The notes: generated by a model from the sequence alone, not told the origin. 64,000 bases of DNA from Bradyrhizobium sp. (GCF_027451485.1 NZ_DAIDJE010000044.1:1-64000); one strand, 5' to 3'. Shown: positions 19,754 to 30,168, counted from the stretch's first letter. Numbers and translations are program-made.

Positions 19754-19766
19754 TTTCCTAAGGAAA
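19754..19766. promoter_or_regulatory. candidate operator TTTCCT-A-AGGAAA
   Basis: Perfect 6-bp-arm dyad 28 bp upstream of the acyl-CoA dehydrogenase start codon. Confidence 0.35.
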
Positions 19767-19794
19767 CGCCAACACGACTTGCCGGGAGAACGTC

Positions 19795-21585
19795 ATGCCG
19801 ATCTACAAAGCGCCTGTCGAAGACGTCCAATTCCTGCTCAACGACGTCTTTCAGATTGATCGCTACGACAATCTTCCGGGCTTCAGCGACGCGTCGGCCG
19901 ACGTTCGCGAGGCGATCCTAGGCGAGGCCGCCAAGCTCAGCGAAGAAGTGCTGCAGCCGCTCAATCGCGTCGGCGATCTCGAAGGCTGTATCCGTCACGA
20001 CGACGGCAGCGTGACGACGCCGAAGGGATTTAGAGAGGCGTACAGGCAGGTCGCCGAAGGTGGCTGGCTCGGCCTTTCGGCGCCGACGGAATATGGCGGC
20101 CAGGGCCTCCCGATGACACTGAGCCAGAGCGTCACGGAATTTCTATCCTCGGCGAACATGGCCTTCTCCATGTATGGCGGCCTCACGATGGGGGCAACGG
20201 CGGCGCTGTTGGTCCATGGCAGCGCTGAACAGAAATCGACCTACGTGCCGAAAATGGTGGCCGGCGAATGGACCGGCACCATGAACCTTACCGAGCCGCA
20301 ATGCGGCACCGATCTTGGTCTGATCCGCACCAAGGCGGTCAAGCAGGGCGACGGCAGCTACAAGATCTCCGGCACCAAGATTTTCATTTCGGCCGGCGAG
20401 CATGATCTGGCCTCCAATATCATCCATCTGGTGCTGGCGCGGATCGAAGGCGCCCCTAGCGGCATCAAGGGCATCTCGCTCTTCGTAGTGCCGAAATTCC
20501 TGGTCAATGCCGACGGTTCGCTGGGGCAGCGTAATGGCGTCAGCTGCGGCTCGATCGAGCACAAGATGGGCATTCACGGCAATTCGACCTGCGTCATGAA
20601 CTACGACGGCGCCACCGGCTGGCTGGTGGGCGGCGAGAACAAGGGTATGCAGGCCATGTTCGTGATGATGAACGAGGCGCGGCTCGGTGTCGGTGTGCAG
20701 GGTCTGGCGCAGTCGGAAGTCGCCTATCAGAACGCCGCGGCCTATGCCCGCGACCGCTTGCAGGGGCGCGCGCTGTCCGGACCACAGGAAAAAGACAAGC
20801 CCGCCGATCCAATCATCGTGCATCCGGATGTGCGGCGTACTTTGCTCACAATCCGCGCCTTCAACGAAGCGGCACGCGCCATGGTGGTGTGGACCTCGCT
20901 GAAGAGCGACGTCGCCCACCGCTCCAGCGATCCCAAGGACCGCGAGGCCGCCGACGATCACATGGGTTTGATGACCCCGGTCCTGAAAGGCTATCTCACC
21001 GAAACCGGCTTCGCCAACGCGGTCCAGGCGCAGCAGATGTATGGCGGCCACGGCTATATTGCCGAGCAGGGGATGGAGCAGTTCGTGCGTGATGCGCGGA
21101 TCGCCATGATCTACGAAGGCGCCAACGGCATTCAGGCGCTCGATCTGGTGGGGCGCAAATTGCCGCGTGACGGCGGCCGCGCCGTGATGGCGTTCTTCGG
21201 CGAGGTCGGCAGCTTCGCCAGGGAGCACGGCGGTGACGAGGCGATGAAGCCCTTTGTCGCGCCGCTGTCCACCGCGCTCGGTCACCTCCAGCAGGCCACC
21301 ACCTGGCTGATGCAGAACGCCATGATGAAGCCTGACAATGCCGGCGCGGCCGCCACCGATTACATGCATTTGTTCGGCCTCGTGACGCTCGGCTATATGT
21401 GGGCCAAAATGGCCAAGGTCGCCCAGGACAAGATTGCAGGCGGCGGCGCGACGGCCTATCTCTCGACCAAGCTTGTGACCGGCCGCTTCTTCATGGAGCG
21501 GGTGCTGCCGGCGACATCGACACATCTGGCGCGGATCCAGAGCGGAAGCGCGACGATCATGGAACTGGCGGCGGACGCTTTCTGA
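19795..21585 (+). CDS. acyl-CoA dehydrogenase
   Basis: 596 aa, [67 protein letters not shown]. Confidence 0.93.
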   Translation: MPIYKAPVEDVQFLLNDVFQIDRYDNLPGFSDASADVREAILGEAAKLSEEVLQPLNRVGDLEGCIRHDDGSVTTPKGFREAYRQVAEGGWLGLSAPTEYGGQGLPMTLSQSVTEFLSSANMAFSMYGGLTMGATAALLVHGSAEQKSTYVPKMVAGEWTGTMNLTEPQCGTDLGLIRTKAVKQGDGSYKISGTKIFISAGEHDLASNIIHLVLARIEGAPSGIKGISLFVVPKFLVNADGSLGQRNGVSCGSIEHKMGIHGNSTCVMNYDGATGWLVGGENKGMQAMFVMMNEARLGVGVQGLAQSEVAYQNAAAYARDRLQGRALSGPQEKDKPADPIIVHPDVRRTLLTIRAFNEAARAMVVWTSLKSDVAHRSSDPKDREAADDHMGLMTPVLKGYLTETGFANAVQAQQMYGGHGYIAEQGMEQFVRDARIAMIYEGANGIQALDLVGRKLPRDGGRAVMAFFGEVGSFAREHGGDEAMKPFVAPLSTALGHLQQATTWLMQNAMMKPDNAGAAATDYMHLFGLVTLGYMWAKMAKVAQDKIAGGGATAYLSTKLVTGRFFMERVLPATSTHLARIQSGSATIMELAADAF

Positions 21586-21651
21586 TCGAGGCTGTTTCGC
21601 CGATATCCTCGACCCGCTATCATATGACGACCATCATTCCGGGAGGGCATC

Positions 21652-22860
21652 ATGCCTGAGGCTTATATCTACGATCACGTTCGCACGCCGCGCGGCAGAG
21701 GCAAGCCCGATGGCGCGCTTCATGAGGTGACGGCGCTCGCGCTTGCCACCGTGCCGCTGAAGGCGCTGAAGGAACGCAACAATCTCCCCGAGGATGTTGT
21801 CGATGACGTGATCCTCGGCGTGGTCGATCCGGTCGGCGAGGCCGGCTCCGACATTGCGCGCTTCGCATCGCTGCAAGCGGGTCTTGGCGAGGCGGTTCCG
21901 GGCATGCAGATCAGTCGCTTCTGCGCCTCGGGCCTTGACGCGGTGAATTTCGCCGCTGCGCAGATCATGAGCGGGCAGAACCAGCTCGTGATCGGCGGCG
22001 GCGCGGAGTCGATGAGTCGGGTCGGCATCGGCGCTTCCGGCGGGGCTTGGCCGATGGATCCTTCGATCGCGGTGCCTTCCTATTTCATGCCGCAGGGCAT
22101 CTCGGCCGATCTGATCGCGACCAAATACGGTTTTTCGCGCGATGATGTCGATGCCTATGCGGTGCAGAGCCAGCAGCGCGCAGCAAAGGCCTGGGACGAG
22201 GGCCGCTTCAACAGGTCGGTGGTGCCTGTCAAGGACGTCAACGGGCTGACTATCCTCGCCAAGGACGAGCACATGCGGCCGTCGACGACCATGCAGTCGC
22301 TGGCGCAGCTCAAGCCGTCATTCGCCGATGCGGCGGCGATGGGCGGCTTCGACGGCGTGGCGATCCAGTCGCACCCGGAAATCGAACGCGTCAACTACGT
22401 GCATCATGCCGGCAACTCGTCCGGCATCGTCGATGGCGCCGGGGCTGTGCTGCTCGGCAGCAAGGAGGCCGGCAGCAAGTATGGCCTCAAGGCGCGTGCA
22501 AAGATTCGGGCCTTTGCCAATATCGGCTCGGAGCCAGCGATGATGCTGACCGGTCCGGTCGACGTCACCGAAAAGCTGTTCGGACGCTCCGGCATGAAGA
22601 AATCCGACATCGATCTGTTCGAGTTGAACGAGGCGTTCGCTTCCGTGGTGCTGCGCTATATGCAGGCCTTCGAGATCGATAGCGCCAAGATCAACGTCAA
22701 TGGCGGCGCGATCGCGCTCGGCCATCCGCTGGGAGCAACCGGCGCGATGATTCTCGGCACCGTGCTCGACGAACTCGAACGCACCAACCAATCGACCGCG
22801 CTGGTGACGCTTTGCATCGGCGGCGGCATGGGAACCGCCACGATCATCGAGCGCGTTTAA
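21652..22860 (+). CDS. acetyl-CoA C-acyltransferase (thiolase)
   Basis: [11 protein letters not shown] active-site Cys, [27 protein letters not shown]. Confidence 0.95.
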   Translation: MPEAYIYDHVRTPRGRGKPDGALHEVTALALATVPLKALKERNNLPEDVVDDVILGVVDPVGEAGSDIARFASLQAGLGEAVPGMQISRFCASGLDAVNFAAAQIMSGQNQLVIGGGAESMSRVGIGASGGAWPMDPSIAVPSYFMPQGISADLIATKYGFSRDDVDAYAVQSQQRAAKAWDEGRFNRSVVPVKDVNGLTILAKDEHMRPSTTMQSLAQLKPSFADAAAMGGFDGVAIQSHPEIERVNYVHHAGNSSGIVDGAGAVLLGSKEAGSKYGLKARAKIRAFANIGSEPAMMLTGPVDVTEKLFGRSGMKKSDIDLFELNEAFASVVLRYMQAFEIDSAKINVNGGAIALGHPLGATGAMILGTVLDELERTNQSTALVTLCIGGGMGTATIIERV

Positions 22861-22871
22861 GGGGACACCAC

Positions 22872-25097
22872 ATGGCCTTCAAGAATTTCACCGTTGAGAC
22901 GGACGCCGACGGCATTGCGCTCGTGACCTGGAACATCCCCGGCCGTTCGATGAACGTGCTGGATCAGACCTCGACAGACGAACTCGAGGCAATTCTCAAG
23001 CAGACCACGGCCGATGCCGCGGTGAAAGGCGTGGTCATCACCTCCAGCAAGGAAGCGTTCTGCGCCGGCGCGGACCTTTCGATGCTCGAGGGCATGAACA
23101 AGGCCTATGCCAAGGCGCTCAAGGAGCAGGGCGAGACGGCCGCGAACCAGATGCTGTTCGACCAGAGCCGGCGCTTCTCGCTGGTGCTGCGTGGAATCGA
23201 GACATCGGGCAAGCCGTGGGCGGCTGCAATCAACGGCCTTGCTTTGGGCGGCGGCTTCGAGATCACGCTCTCCTGCCACTACCGGGTGGCCGCAGAGAAT
23301 CCGAAAACGCGGCTTGGATTGCCGGAAGTGAAAGTCGGTCTGTTTCCGGGCGCCGGCGGCACGCAGCGCGTGCCGCGCCTGGTCCCCCCGCAGGATGCGA
23401 TGACAATCCTGCTGAAGGGCGATCCGGTCACAGTCGAGAAGGCCAAGCAACTCAACCTCATCCATGCCATCGTGCCGGCTTCCGACCTGATCAAGGCCGC
23501 CAAGGACTGGATCAAAGGCGGCGGCAAAGCGGTCGCGCCCTGGGACGAGAAGGGATTCAAACTGCCGGCCGGCCCGGTCTATTCAAAAGCCGGCATGATG
23601 ATGTTCCCGGCTGGCAATGCGATTTTCCGTCGCGAGACGTTCGACAATTATCCGGCGGCGCGCGCCATCATGCAGTGCGTCTACGAGGGCTTGCAGCTGC
23701 CGATCGACGCGGCGCTGCGGGTGGAATCGCGCTACTTCACCAAGATACTGCGTTCGAACGAAGCGGCTGCGATGATCCGCTCGCTGTTCATGTCGATGCA
23801 GGAACTGAACAAGGGCGCGCGGCGTCCGCAAAACGTTCCGCCGACCAGGGTCAAGAAGCTCGCCGTGATCGGTGCCGGCTTCATGGGGGCGAGCGTCGGC
23901 TATGTTTCGGCGCGTGCCGGCATCAACGTGGTGCTGATCGATCGCGACCAGGCCAGCGCCGACAAGGGCAAGGCGCACGCGCAATCGGTGATCGACGATC
24001 TGATCAAGAAGGGCCGCGCCAAGGAGAGCGACCGCGACGCGGTCCTCTCGCGGATCACCGCAACCGCCGACTATGCCGCGATTTCGGATTGCGATCTCGT
24101 CATCGAAGCCGTGTTCGAGGATCGTAAGGTGAAGGCGGAGACCTACGCGAAGGCACAGCCGCTGCTGCGAAAAGACGCGATCTTTGCCTCCAACACCTCG
24201 ACGCTGCCGATCAACTCGCTGGCGGAAGAATTCAAGGACCAGGAGAAGTTCATCGGCATCCACTTCTTCTCGCCGGTCGAGAAGATGATGCTGGTAGAGG
24301 TCATCCTCGGCAAAAACACCGGCGACGTCGCGCTCGCCACCGCGCTCGACTATACGCGCCAGATCGGTAAGACGCCGATCGTCGTCAACGACTCCCGCGG
24401 CTTCTTCGCCAACCGCTGCGTCCTGCGCTTCACAGCCGAAGGGCTGGAAATGCTGATGGAAGGCGTGCCGCCGGCGATGATCGAGAACACGGCGAAGATG
24501 GCCGGCATGCCGGTCGGGCCGCTGTCGCTGTCGGATGAGGTCGCGCTCGACCTCGTGCTCAAGATCATGAAGGCGACGGAGGCCGATCTGGGTCCGAACG
24601 CCATCGACCAGGCGCAGAAGAAGCTCCTCGTCGAACTGGTCGAGAAGCAGGGCCGCTTCGGCCGCAAGAACGGCAAGGGCTTCTACGACTATCCCCAGAA
24701 GGGCAAGGGGCAGAAGAGCCTTTGGCCGAACCTCGGCGCCCTTCAGCCCAGGCATCTCGATCCCGATACGCTCGACGTCGAGGAACTGAAACAGCGGTTC
24801 CTGGTGGTGCAGGCGGTGGAAGCGGCCCGCACCGTCGAGGATCACGTCATCACCGATCCGCGTGAGGCTGATGTCGGTTCGATCCTCGGCTTCGGCTTTG
24901 CGCCGTTCACCGGCGGCACGCTGTCCTATATCGATTTCATGGGCACGAAAAAGTTTGTCGAGCTCTGCCACAAGCTCGAGGCCAAGTATGGCTCGCGCTT
25001 CGCGCCGCCGAAGCTTCTGGTCGACATGGCGCAGAAGGGCGAGACGTTCTACGGCCGCTTCCCGCCGAAAAAGCTCGCCGCGCAGGCGGCGGAGTAG
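22872..25097 (+). CDS. 3-hydroxyacyl-CoA dehydrogenase/enoyl-CoA hydratase (multifunctional FadJ/FadB type)
   Basis: Crotonase domain (INGLALGGGFEITLSCHYRVA) fused to HAD NAD-binding domain (VIGAGFMGASVGYVSARAG). Start at MAFKNFTVET, not the listed 22812. Confidence 0.93.
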   Translation: MAFKNFTVETDADGIALVTWNIPGRSMNVLDQTSTDELEAILKQTTADAAVKGVVITSSKEAFCAGADLSMLEGMNKAYAKALKEQGETAANQMLFDQSRRFSLVLRGIETSGKPWAAAINGLALGGGFEITLSCHYRVAAENPKTRLGLPEVKVGLFPGAGGTQRVPRLVPPQDAMTILLKGDPVTVEKAKQLNLIHAIVPASDLIKAAKDWIKGGGKAVAPWDEKGFKLPAGPVYSKAGMMMFPAGNAIFRRETFDNYPAARAIMQCVYEGLQLPIDAALRVESRYFTKILRSNEAAAMIRSLFMSMQELNKGARRPQNVPPTRVKKLAVIGAGFMGASVGYVSARAGINVVLIDRDQASADKGKAHAQSVIDDLIKKGRAKESDRDAVLSRITATADYAAISDCDLVIEAVFEDRKVKAETYAKAQPLLRKDAIFASNTSTLPINSLAEEFKDQEKFIGIHFFSPVEKMMLVEVILGKNTGDVALATALDYTRQIGKTPIVVNDSRGFFANRCVLRFTAEGLEMLMEGVPPAMIENTAKMAGMPVGPLSLSDEVALDLVLKIMKATEADLGPNAIDQAQKKLLVELVEKQGRFGRKNGKGFYDYPQKGKGQKSLWPNLGALQPRHLDPDTLDVEELKQRFLVVQAVEAARTVEDHVITDPREADVGSILGFGFAPFTGGTLSYIDFMGTKKFVELCHKLEAKYGSRFAPPKLLVDMAQKGETFYGRFPPKKLAAQAAE

Positions 25098-25106
25098 TTG
25101 GGCGTC

Positions 25107-25174
25107 ATTCCGGGATGGTGCGCTAGATCAGCACCAGACCCGGAATCAGGATTCTCAGATGCGCAACTGCGCAT
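25107..25174. repeat. dispersed intergenic repeat with long hairpins
   Basis: ATTCCGGGATGGTGC (25107-25121) pairs with GCACCAGACCCGGAAT (25131-25146) with one indel; then ATGCGCA-AC-TGCGCAT (25159-25174). Lies between convergent genes. Confidence 0.65.
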
Positions 25175-25250
25175 TGGGGTGCGATGCGGAGCCTGCCATC
25201 GGGCCGGCCAATAGGCCGACCCTGGCATCGCTCTGCAGTGACGATCAATC

Positions 25251-25865
25251 TTACGCCGCCTTGACGAGGCCTTCCTTGACGAGCGCCTCCTGGACCTTCG
25301 GTCGCGCGGCGACACGATCCCTGTAGGCGAGAAGGTTGTTCAATCCGGAGAGGTCGAACTTCATCCCCTCGGCCCAGCGCAGCATCACGTAAAGATAGCC
25401 GTCGGCCACCGTGAATTGTTTGCCCAGCAGGTAGTCGCCGCCGGCCAGCTGGCTGTCGACATATTTGAACTTGCCCATCGCGCGGTCCTTGAACACCCCC
25501 TTGGCCTCGTCCGAGAGCATGGGGTTGAACAGTGGACCGATGTTCTTGTGCAATTCGCCGTTGACGTAGGTCAGCCATTCCAGAAGCTTGTAGCGCTCGG
25601 CGCTGTCGCGGGCCGGCGCAAGGTTCTTGGCGGGGACCTTGTCGGCAATCATCTGCACGATTACGGGGCCCTCGGTGATCAGTTCGCCACTGTCCAGGGC
25701 CAGTGCCGGCACCTGGCCTTTGGGGTTGACCTTCAGGAAATCGTCACCGTTTTCGAGTTTCTTGGCACGCAGGTCGACCTTCACCAGATCGTAGGGAAGA
25801 CCGGCTTCCAGGAGCGCGATATGAGGGGAGAGCGAGCAGGCTCCGGGCGAATAATAGAGTTTCAT
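25251..25865 (-). CDS. glutathione S-transferase (GstA-like)
   Basis: MKLYYSPGACSLSPHIALLEAGLPYDLVKVDL N-terminal GST motif. Confidence 0.93.
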   Translation of the reverse strand: MKLYYSPGACSLSPHIALLEAGLPYDLVKVDLRAKKLENGDDFLKVNPKGQVPALALDSGELITEGPVIVQMIADKVPAKNLAPARDSAERYKLLEWLTYVNGELHKNIGPLFNPMLSDEAKGVFKDRAMGKFKYVDSQLAGGDYLLGKQFTVADGYLYVMLRWAEGMKFDLSGLNNLLAYRDRVAARPKVQEALVKEGLVKAA

Positions 25866-25912
25866 GGATTTCCTCCCTTTAAGACGGTGCCAAATGGCCC
25901 TCGCATGGTTAA

Positions 25913-25953
25913 ATGCAAATGCATGAAGTAGTCAACATTGATGCACATGCATC
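25913..25953. promoter_or_regulatory. candidate tandem MarR operators (ATGCANNTGCAT)
   Basis: ATGCA-AA-TGCAT (25913-25924) and GATGCA-CA-TGCATC (25940-25953) in the divergent GST/MarR intergenic region. Confidence 0.6.
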
Positions 25954-25991
25954 GAGTGCGCTAGAATGCATACGAAGGTGTGGGCCAGGTC

Positions 25992-26480
25992 ATGAAGCGT
26001 AAACCATCGACGGAAGCGACCGCCGCCTGGATTCGCCTGATGCGAGTTCAGAGCCGGGTGCTCAATGCCGTCGAGCAGGATCTGAAGAAGGCCGGCTTTC
26101 CGCCGCTGGCCTGGTATGACGCGCTGCTGGAATTGTCGCGTGCGCCTGCCGGCGAGCTTCGGCCGGTGGAATTGGAAAAGCAGATGCTGCTTCCGCAATA
26201 CTCCACCTCCCGGCTGATCGACCGCCTGGTGGACGAGGGGCTTGCCGTCCGGCGTGAGTGCAAGATCGACAAACGCGGCCAGTTCGTCGAGATCACGGAA
26301 GCCGGGCGTGAGCTGCAAAGAAAGATGTGGAGCGCCTATTCGGCTGGAATCGAGAAGCACGTCGGCTCGAAACTCTCGGACGCCGATGCCGTCAAACTTT
26401 GCGGCCTCTTGGACCGGCTTGGCTGTTCCTGCGGGGAGGCCGCCTCGCTCGCTGTCAAAGACGGTGCGGCGGTCCGATGA
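25992..26480 (+). CDS. MarR family transcriptional regulator
   Basis: wHTH MLLPQYSTSRLIDRLVDEGLAVRRECKIDKRGQFVEITEAG; divergent from GST. Confidence 0.9.
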   Translation: MKRKPSTEATAAWIRLMRVQSRVLNAVEQDLKKAGFPPLAWYDALLELSRAPAGELRPVELEKQMLLPQYSTSRLIDRLVDEGLAVRRECKIDKRGQFVEITEAGRELQRKMWSAYSAGIEKHVGSKLSDADAVKLCGLLDRLGCSCGEAASLAVKDGAAVR

Positions 26481-26576
26481 TGCCGTACATATCTGTGCTA
26501 GCCGCGGGCCGCCCGGTCCGCGGAGATCTTCGCCACCGCGCGCGTTCGGTCGCAGCGCCCCAAGTCAGGAATTTGC

Positions 26577-27947
26577 ATGGCGCGTGACCAGCTCGATATG
26601 ACCCCGCTCCAGTCGCGCGACGAACTGGTCGCGTGGCTCGAGGCCGGCGTAAAGCCCGCTTCCGAATTCCGTATCGGAACCGAGCACGAGAAAACCCCGT
26701 TCACGTTGAGCGGCCATGAGCCCGTGCCTTACGAAGGCGCGCGCGGCATCGGCGCTCTTCTCGATGGCATGAAGCTGCTGCTCGGCTGGGAGCCGATCAT
26801 GGAGCGCGGCAACATCATCGGGCTTTACGACGTCACCGGCGGTGGAGCGATTTCGCTCGAGCCGGGCGGACAGTTCGAACTGTCCGGCGCGCCGGTGGAG
26901 ACCGTGCATCAGACCCAGAGTGAGCTGATGGCGCACCTTGCGCAGGTACGGGAGGTCGCAACGCCTTTGGGCATCGGCTTCCTCGGGCTAGGCATGACGC
27001 CATCCTGGTCGCGGGCGCAGATTCCTGTGATGCCCAAGGGCCGCTACAAGATCATGACCAACTACATGCCAAAAGTCGGCCGGTACGGCATCGACATGAT
27101 GTACCGGACCTGCACGGTACAGACCAATCTCGACTTCTCGTCCGAAGCCGACATGGTCAAGAAATTGCGGGTATCGCTGGCCTTGCAGCCGGTCGCCACC
27201 GCCCTGTTCGCGAATTCGCCCTTTACCGAAGGAAAGCCTAACGGCTTTCTCTCGTTCCGCTCGGAAATCTGGCGGGACACCGATAATGCGCGCTCGGGGA
27301 TGCTGCCGTGGGCGTTCGAGGATGGCATGGGGTTTGAGCGCTGGGTCGACTATGCGCTCGATGTGCCGATGTATTTTGTCAAACGCGACGACGACTATAT
27401 CGATGTGTCGGGCACGTCGTTTCGGGATTTTTTTGAGGGGAAAAATCCGGCGCTTCCCGGCGAACGGCCGATGCTGTCCGATTGGGCCAATCATCTTTCG
27501 ACGATTTTCCCGGAAGTTCGCTTGAAGCGCTACCTGGAAATGCGCGGCGCCGATGGTGTGCCCTGGGGGCGCTTGCCGGCATTGCCGGCCTTCTGGGTCG
27601 GACTTTTGTATGATGACACCAGCCTCGACGCGGCCTGGGAGCTCGTCAAAGGCTGGAAGGCCTCGGAGCGGCAATCGTTGCGCGATGACGTCCCGCGTCT
27701 TGGCTTCAAGGCCAGGATCAAGGACCGCTACATCTTCGAAATTGCGAAGGACTGTCTGGCGCTGGCGCATGCGGGATTGCGGCGGCGCGCCCACGCCGAC
27801 CAATCCGGGCGCGATGAAACGCGTTATCTGGAGCCGCTGGACCGGATCATCGACGCCGGACAGACCCCGGCGGAAGAGATGCTGGCCAAGTTCAACGGGG
27901 CATGGGGCGGCTCGGTTGCGCCCGCCTATGACGAATACGCCTTCTAG
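26577..27947 (+). CDS. gshA: glutamate--cysteine ligase
   Basis: FRIGTEHEKTPF, MTNYMPKVGRYGIDMMYRTCTVQTNLDFSSEADMVKK, typical alphaproteobacterial GshA. Confidence 0.95.
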   Translation: MARDQLDMTPLQSRDELVAWLEAGVKPASEFRIGTEHEKTPFTLSGHEPVPYEGARGIGALLDGMKLLLGWEPIMERGNIIGLYDVTGGGAISLEPGGQFELSGAPVETVHQTQSELMAHLAQVREVATPLGIGFLGLGMTPSWSRAQIPVMPKGRYKIMTNYMPKVGRYGIDMMYRTCTVQTNLDFSSEADMVKKLRVSLALQPVATALFANSPFTEGKPNGFLSFRSEIWRDTDNARSGMLPWAFEDGMGFERWVDYALDVPMYFVKRDDDYIDVSGTSFRDFFEGKNPALPGERPMLSDWANHLSTIFPEVRLKRYLEMRGADGVPWGRLPALPAFWVGLLYDDTSLDAAWELVKGWKASERQSLRDDVPRLGFKARIKDRYIFEIAKDCLALAHAGLRRRAHADQSGRDETRYLEPLDRIIDAGQTPAEEMLAKFNGAWGGSVAPAYDEYAF

Positions 27948-28001
27948 GTCAGATATCAGCGTGCCGGCGGGTCTCCGGCCGTTCATCAGCCGTACAGGTT
28001 C

Positions 28002-28775
28002 ATGGCGATCAAATGGCGCAGCCGCAATCATTTCAATCGGTTGAAAGCATCTCGTATGTGGGGAGGCCGCCTGCTGCCAGGGCCCATCTTGCGAAGTTCG
28101 TGCGCCATCGCAGCAGCCATCTTCACGAACTTCGGAAGATCGCGGGCACAGGCAGACTTATCGAATCCAGTTCTGCTTTATCGATCTGAAGTCCCTGATC
28201 GAATCCGCCGCTCTTGGTGGAGGGATTGCAGGTCCGCGGTCCTGGCGTGTTTGGGAACGTTCGTTCTCCTCGCCGCCATGACCGTTCATCGACCGGCCGC
28301 GGCACAGGCCAATTTCGACCGGCCGGGCGGCGACTATCTGAGTTTGCCGGTGGCTTCGGGCGATCCGGCGGAGTGCGCGCTGGTTTGCGAGCGGGACCGC
28401 CGCTGCCGCGCCTGGAGCTTCAACTACCCGAACGAGACGTCTCACGCGGCGGTCTGCTGGCTCAAGAACAGTGTGCCCGCGCGCGTCGCGGATGACTGTT
28501 GCGTGTCAGGGGTGCGCGGCGCCGGCGTGCTGGAAACGCGTAATGGCGCAATCGAGACCTCGATCGATCGCGCAGGTGGCGATTACCGCACTTTCGAACT
28601 CAAGCGCGGCGACCGGGATGAGGTCTGCAAGGCAGCGTGCGCAGCCGACAACAAATGCCGAGCATGGACCTACGCGCGCGCGGGTTATGTCGGCCGAGAA
28701 CCTCACTGTTATTTGAAGAAGGAGATCAAGCCACCGCGACGCAGGCCCGGCTTTATCTCCGGTGTGGTCAGGTAA
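28002..28775 (+). CDS. exported PAN/Apple-domain protein
   Basis: Two Cys-rich PAN-like repeats (FDRPGGDYLSLPVASGDPAECALVCERDRRCRAWSF and IDRAGGDYRTFELKRGDRDEVCKAACAADNKCRAWTY). True start is probably internal. Confidence 0.65.
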   Translation: MAIKWRSRNHFNRLKASRMWGGRLLPGPILRSSCAIAAAIFTNFGRSRAQADLSNPVLLYRSEVPDRIRRSWWRDCRSAVLACLGTFVLLAAMTVHRPAAAQANFDRPGGDYLSLPVASGDPAECALVCERDRRCRAWSFNYPNETSHAAVCWLKNSVPARVADDCCVSGVRGAGVLETRNGAIETSIDRAGGDYRTFELKRGDRDEVCKAACAADNKCRAWTYARAGYVGREPHCYLKKEIKPPRRRPGFISGVVR

Positions 28776-28853
28776 CATTGCGCTCCTCTGCGGCGTAACA
28801 ACGCTAGCCGCTCAAGCCTCAAAGAGAAGGCAGGGCAAACCACGGAGCTGACG

Positions 28854-29258
28854 ATGATCATCACGCGCAGGTTTTTGAACGGGGCATTGGTTGCAGGCGC
28901 CTTGGCGGTCGTTGCGCCCTTGGCGGCCTCCAGGGCGAATTCGGCGGTGCCGTTTTCCACCGATGCGTTCAAGGCCGCCCAGGCGGCCGGCAGTCCGATC
29001 CTGGTCGAAATCCACGCCGACTGGTGTCCGACCTGCAAAGCGCAGAAGCCCATTCTCGACAAGCTGACGGCTGAGCCGAAGTTCAGGGACCTGAAAATCT
29101 TCCGTGTCGATTTCGATGCCCAAAAACCGGCGGTCAAGGCGTTCGGCGCACGAATGCAGTCAACCTTGATCGTCTTCAAGGGCAACACGGAGCAGGGACG
29201 CTCTGTCGGCGACACCAAGGAAGCCTCAATCGCAGCCCTGCTCGACAAGAGCCTTTGA
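28854..29258 (+). CDS. exported thioredoxin family protein
   Basis: Signal peptide then thioredoxin fold with HADWCPTCKAQKPILDKL (CPTC). Confidence 0.88.
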   Translation: MIITRRFLNGALVAGALAVVAPLAASRANSAVPFSTDAFKAAQAAGSPILVEIHADWCPTCKAQKPILDKLTAEPKFRDLKIFRVDFDAQKPAVKAFGARMQSTLIVFKGNTEQGRSVGDTKEASIAALLDKSL

Positions 29259-29352
29259 TACCAGTGGAGCGGATTTGAAATTCGCTGCCCGCCGAGCCGC
29301 AAGCTCGTTAAGCCAATGTCACATCCTAAACTCCACCAGAAAAATATGGCTT

Positions 29353-29421
29353 GTGGTCCTTTGATTCTGACATTCGCAAAGCGACCGCTGAGAGGGGATG
29401 CGAATGTTGGAATCGGACCAC
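29353..29421. repeat. imperfect inverted repeat, arms 25 and 22 nt, 22-nt loop
   Basis: GTGGTCCTTTGATTCTGACATTCGC (29353-29377) versus reverse complement of GCGAATGTTGGAATCGGACCAC (29400-29421): 20 of 22 matched plus a 3-nt bulge. Confidence 0.75.
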
Positions 29422-29425
29422 TAGC

Positions 29426-30142
29426 GTGACCGCGCTTGCTCTGGCCTTCGCGGCGGGGATCCTGTCGATCCTGTCGCCATGTGTGTTGCCGCTCGTGCCG
29501 ATCGTGCTTGGCGCGGCGGTGACTGCGCACCCCTTCGGCGCTGTGGCTTTGGCCGCGGGGCTGGCGTTATCGTTCACCGGGCTTGGCCTGATGCTCGCAC
29601 TGGCGGGATTTGGGCTGGGCATCGATGCCGGCACGTTCCGCTTCGCAGCGGCTGCCGTGATGATCGCGCTGGGCGCGATCCTTGTGGTTCCCTCATGGCA
29701 GGCACGGCTTGCGAGCGCTGGCGGTCCGGTTTCGGCCTGGGCCGATCGCCGCCTCGGCGGATTTGCTTCGTCAAGCCTTGCGGGCCAGATCGCGATCGGC
29801 CTGTTGCTGGGTGCGGTGTGGTCGCCATGCGTCGGCCCCACGCTTGGAGCGGCGTCCCTTCTGGCTTCCCAGGGCCACGATCTGACGAGGGTTGGCCTCA
29901 CGATGGGGGCGTTCGGCATCGGCGCCGGCATGCCGCTGGTTCTGCTTGGGCTTCTCTCCCGCGCAACCTTGATGCGAATGCGCGGCAATCTGATGTCGGC
30001 CGGCAAGCTCGGCAAGGCTCTGTTGGGCGCGGCGTTTATCGTCATTGGCCTTGCAATCGTCAGCGGCGCCGACAAGCGAGTCGAGGCAGCGCTGGTCGAG
30101 GCCTCGCCTCAATGGCTGACCGACTTGACGACATCTTTTTGA
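29426..30142 (+). CDS. CcdA-like cytochrome c biogenesis/thiol-disulfide transmembrane protein
   Basis: GILSILSPCVLPLVPIVLG motif; GTG start follows the inverted repeat (listed ORF starts inside the repeat). Confidence 0.82.
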   Translation: MTALALAFAAGILSILSPCVLPLVPIVLGAAVTAHPFGAVALAAGLALSFTGLGLMLALAGFGLGIDAGTFRFAAAAVMIALGAILVVPSWQARLASAGGPVSAWADRRLGGFASSSLAGQIAIGLLLGAVWSPCVGPTLGAASLLASQGHDLTRVGLTMGAFGIGAGMPLVLLGLLSRATLMRMRGNLMSAGKLGKALLGAAFIVIGLAIVSGADKRVEAALVEASPQWLTDLTTSF

Positions 30143-30168
30143 GCCCACGTGCGTCTGGATGAGCGACA

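Noticed and set aside
20143-21525. 460-aa minus-strand ORF
   Set aside because: Lies wholly antisense to the clear acyl-CoA dehydrogenase gene; His/Arg-rich shadow translation.
23583-24971. 462-aa minus-strand ORF
   Set aside because: Antisense to the FadJ-type gene; no recognisable motif.
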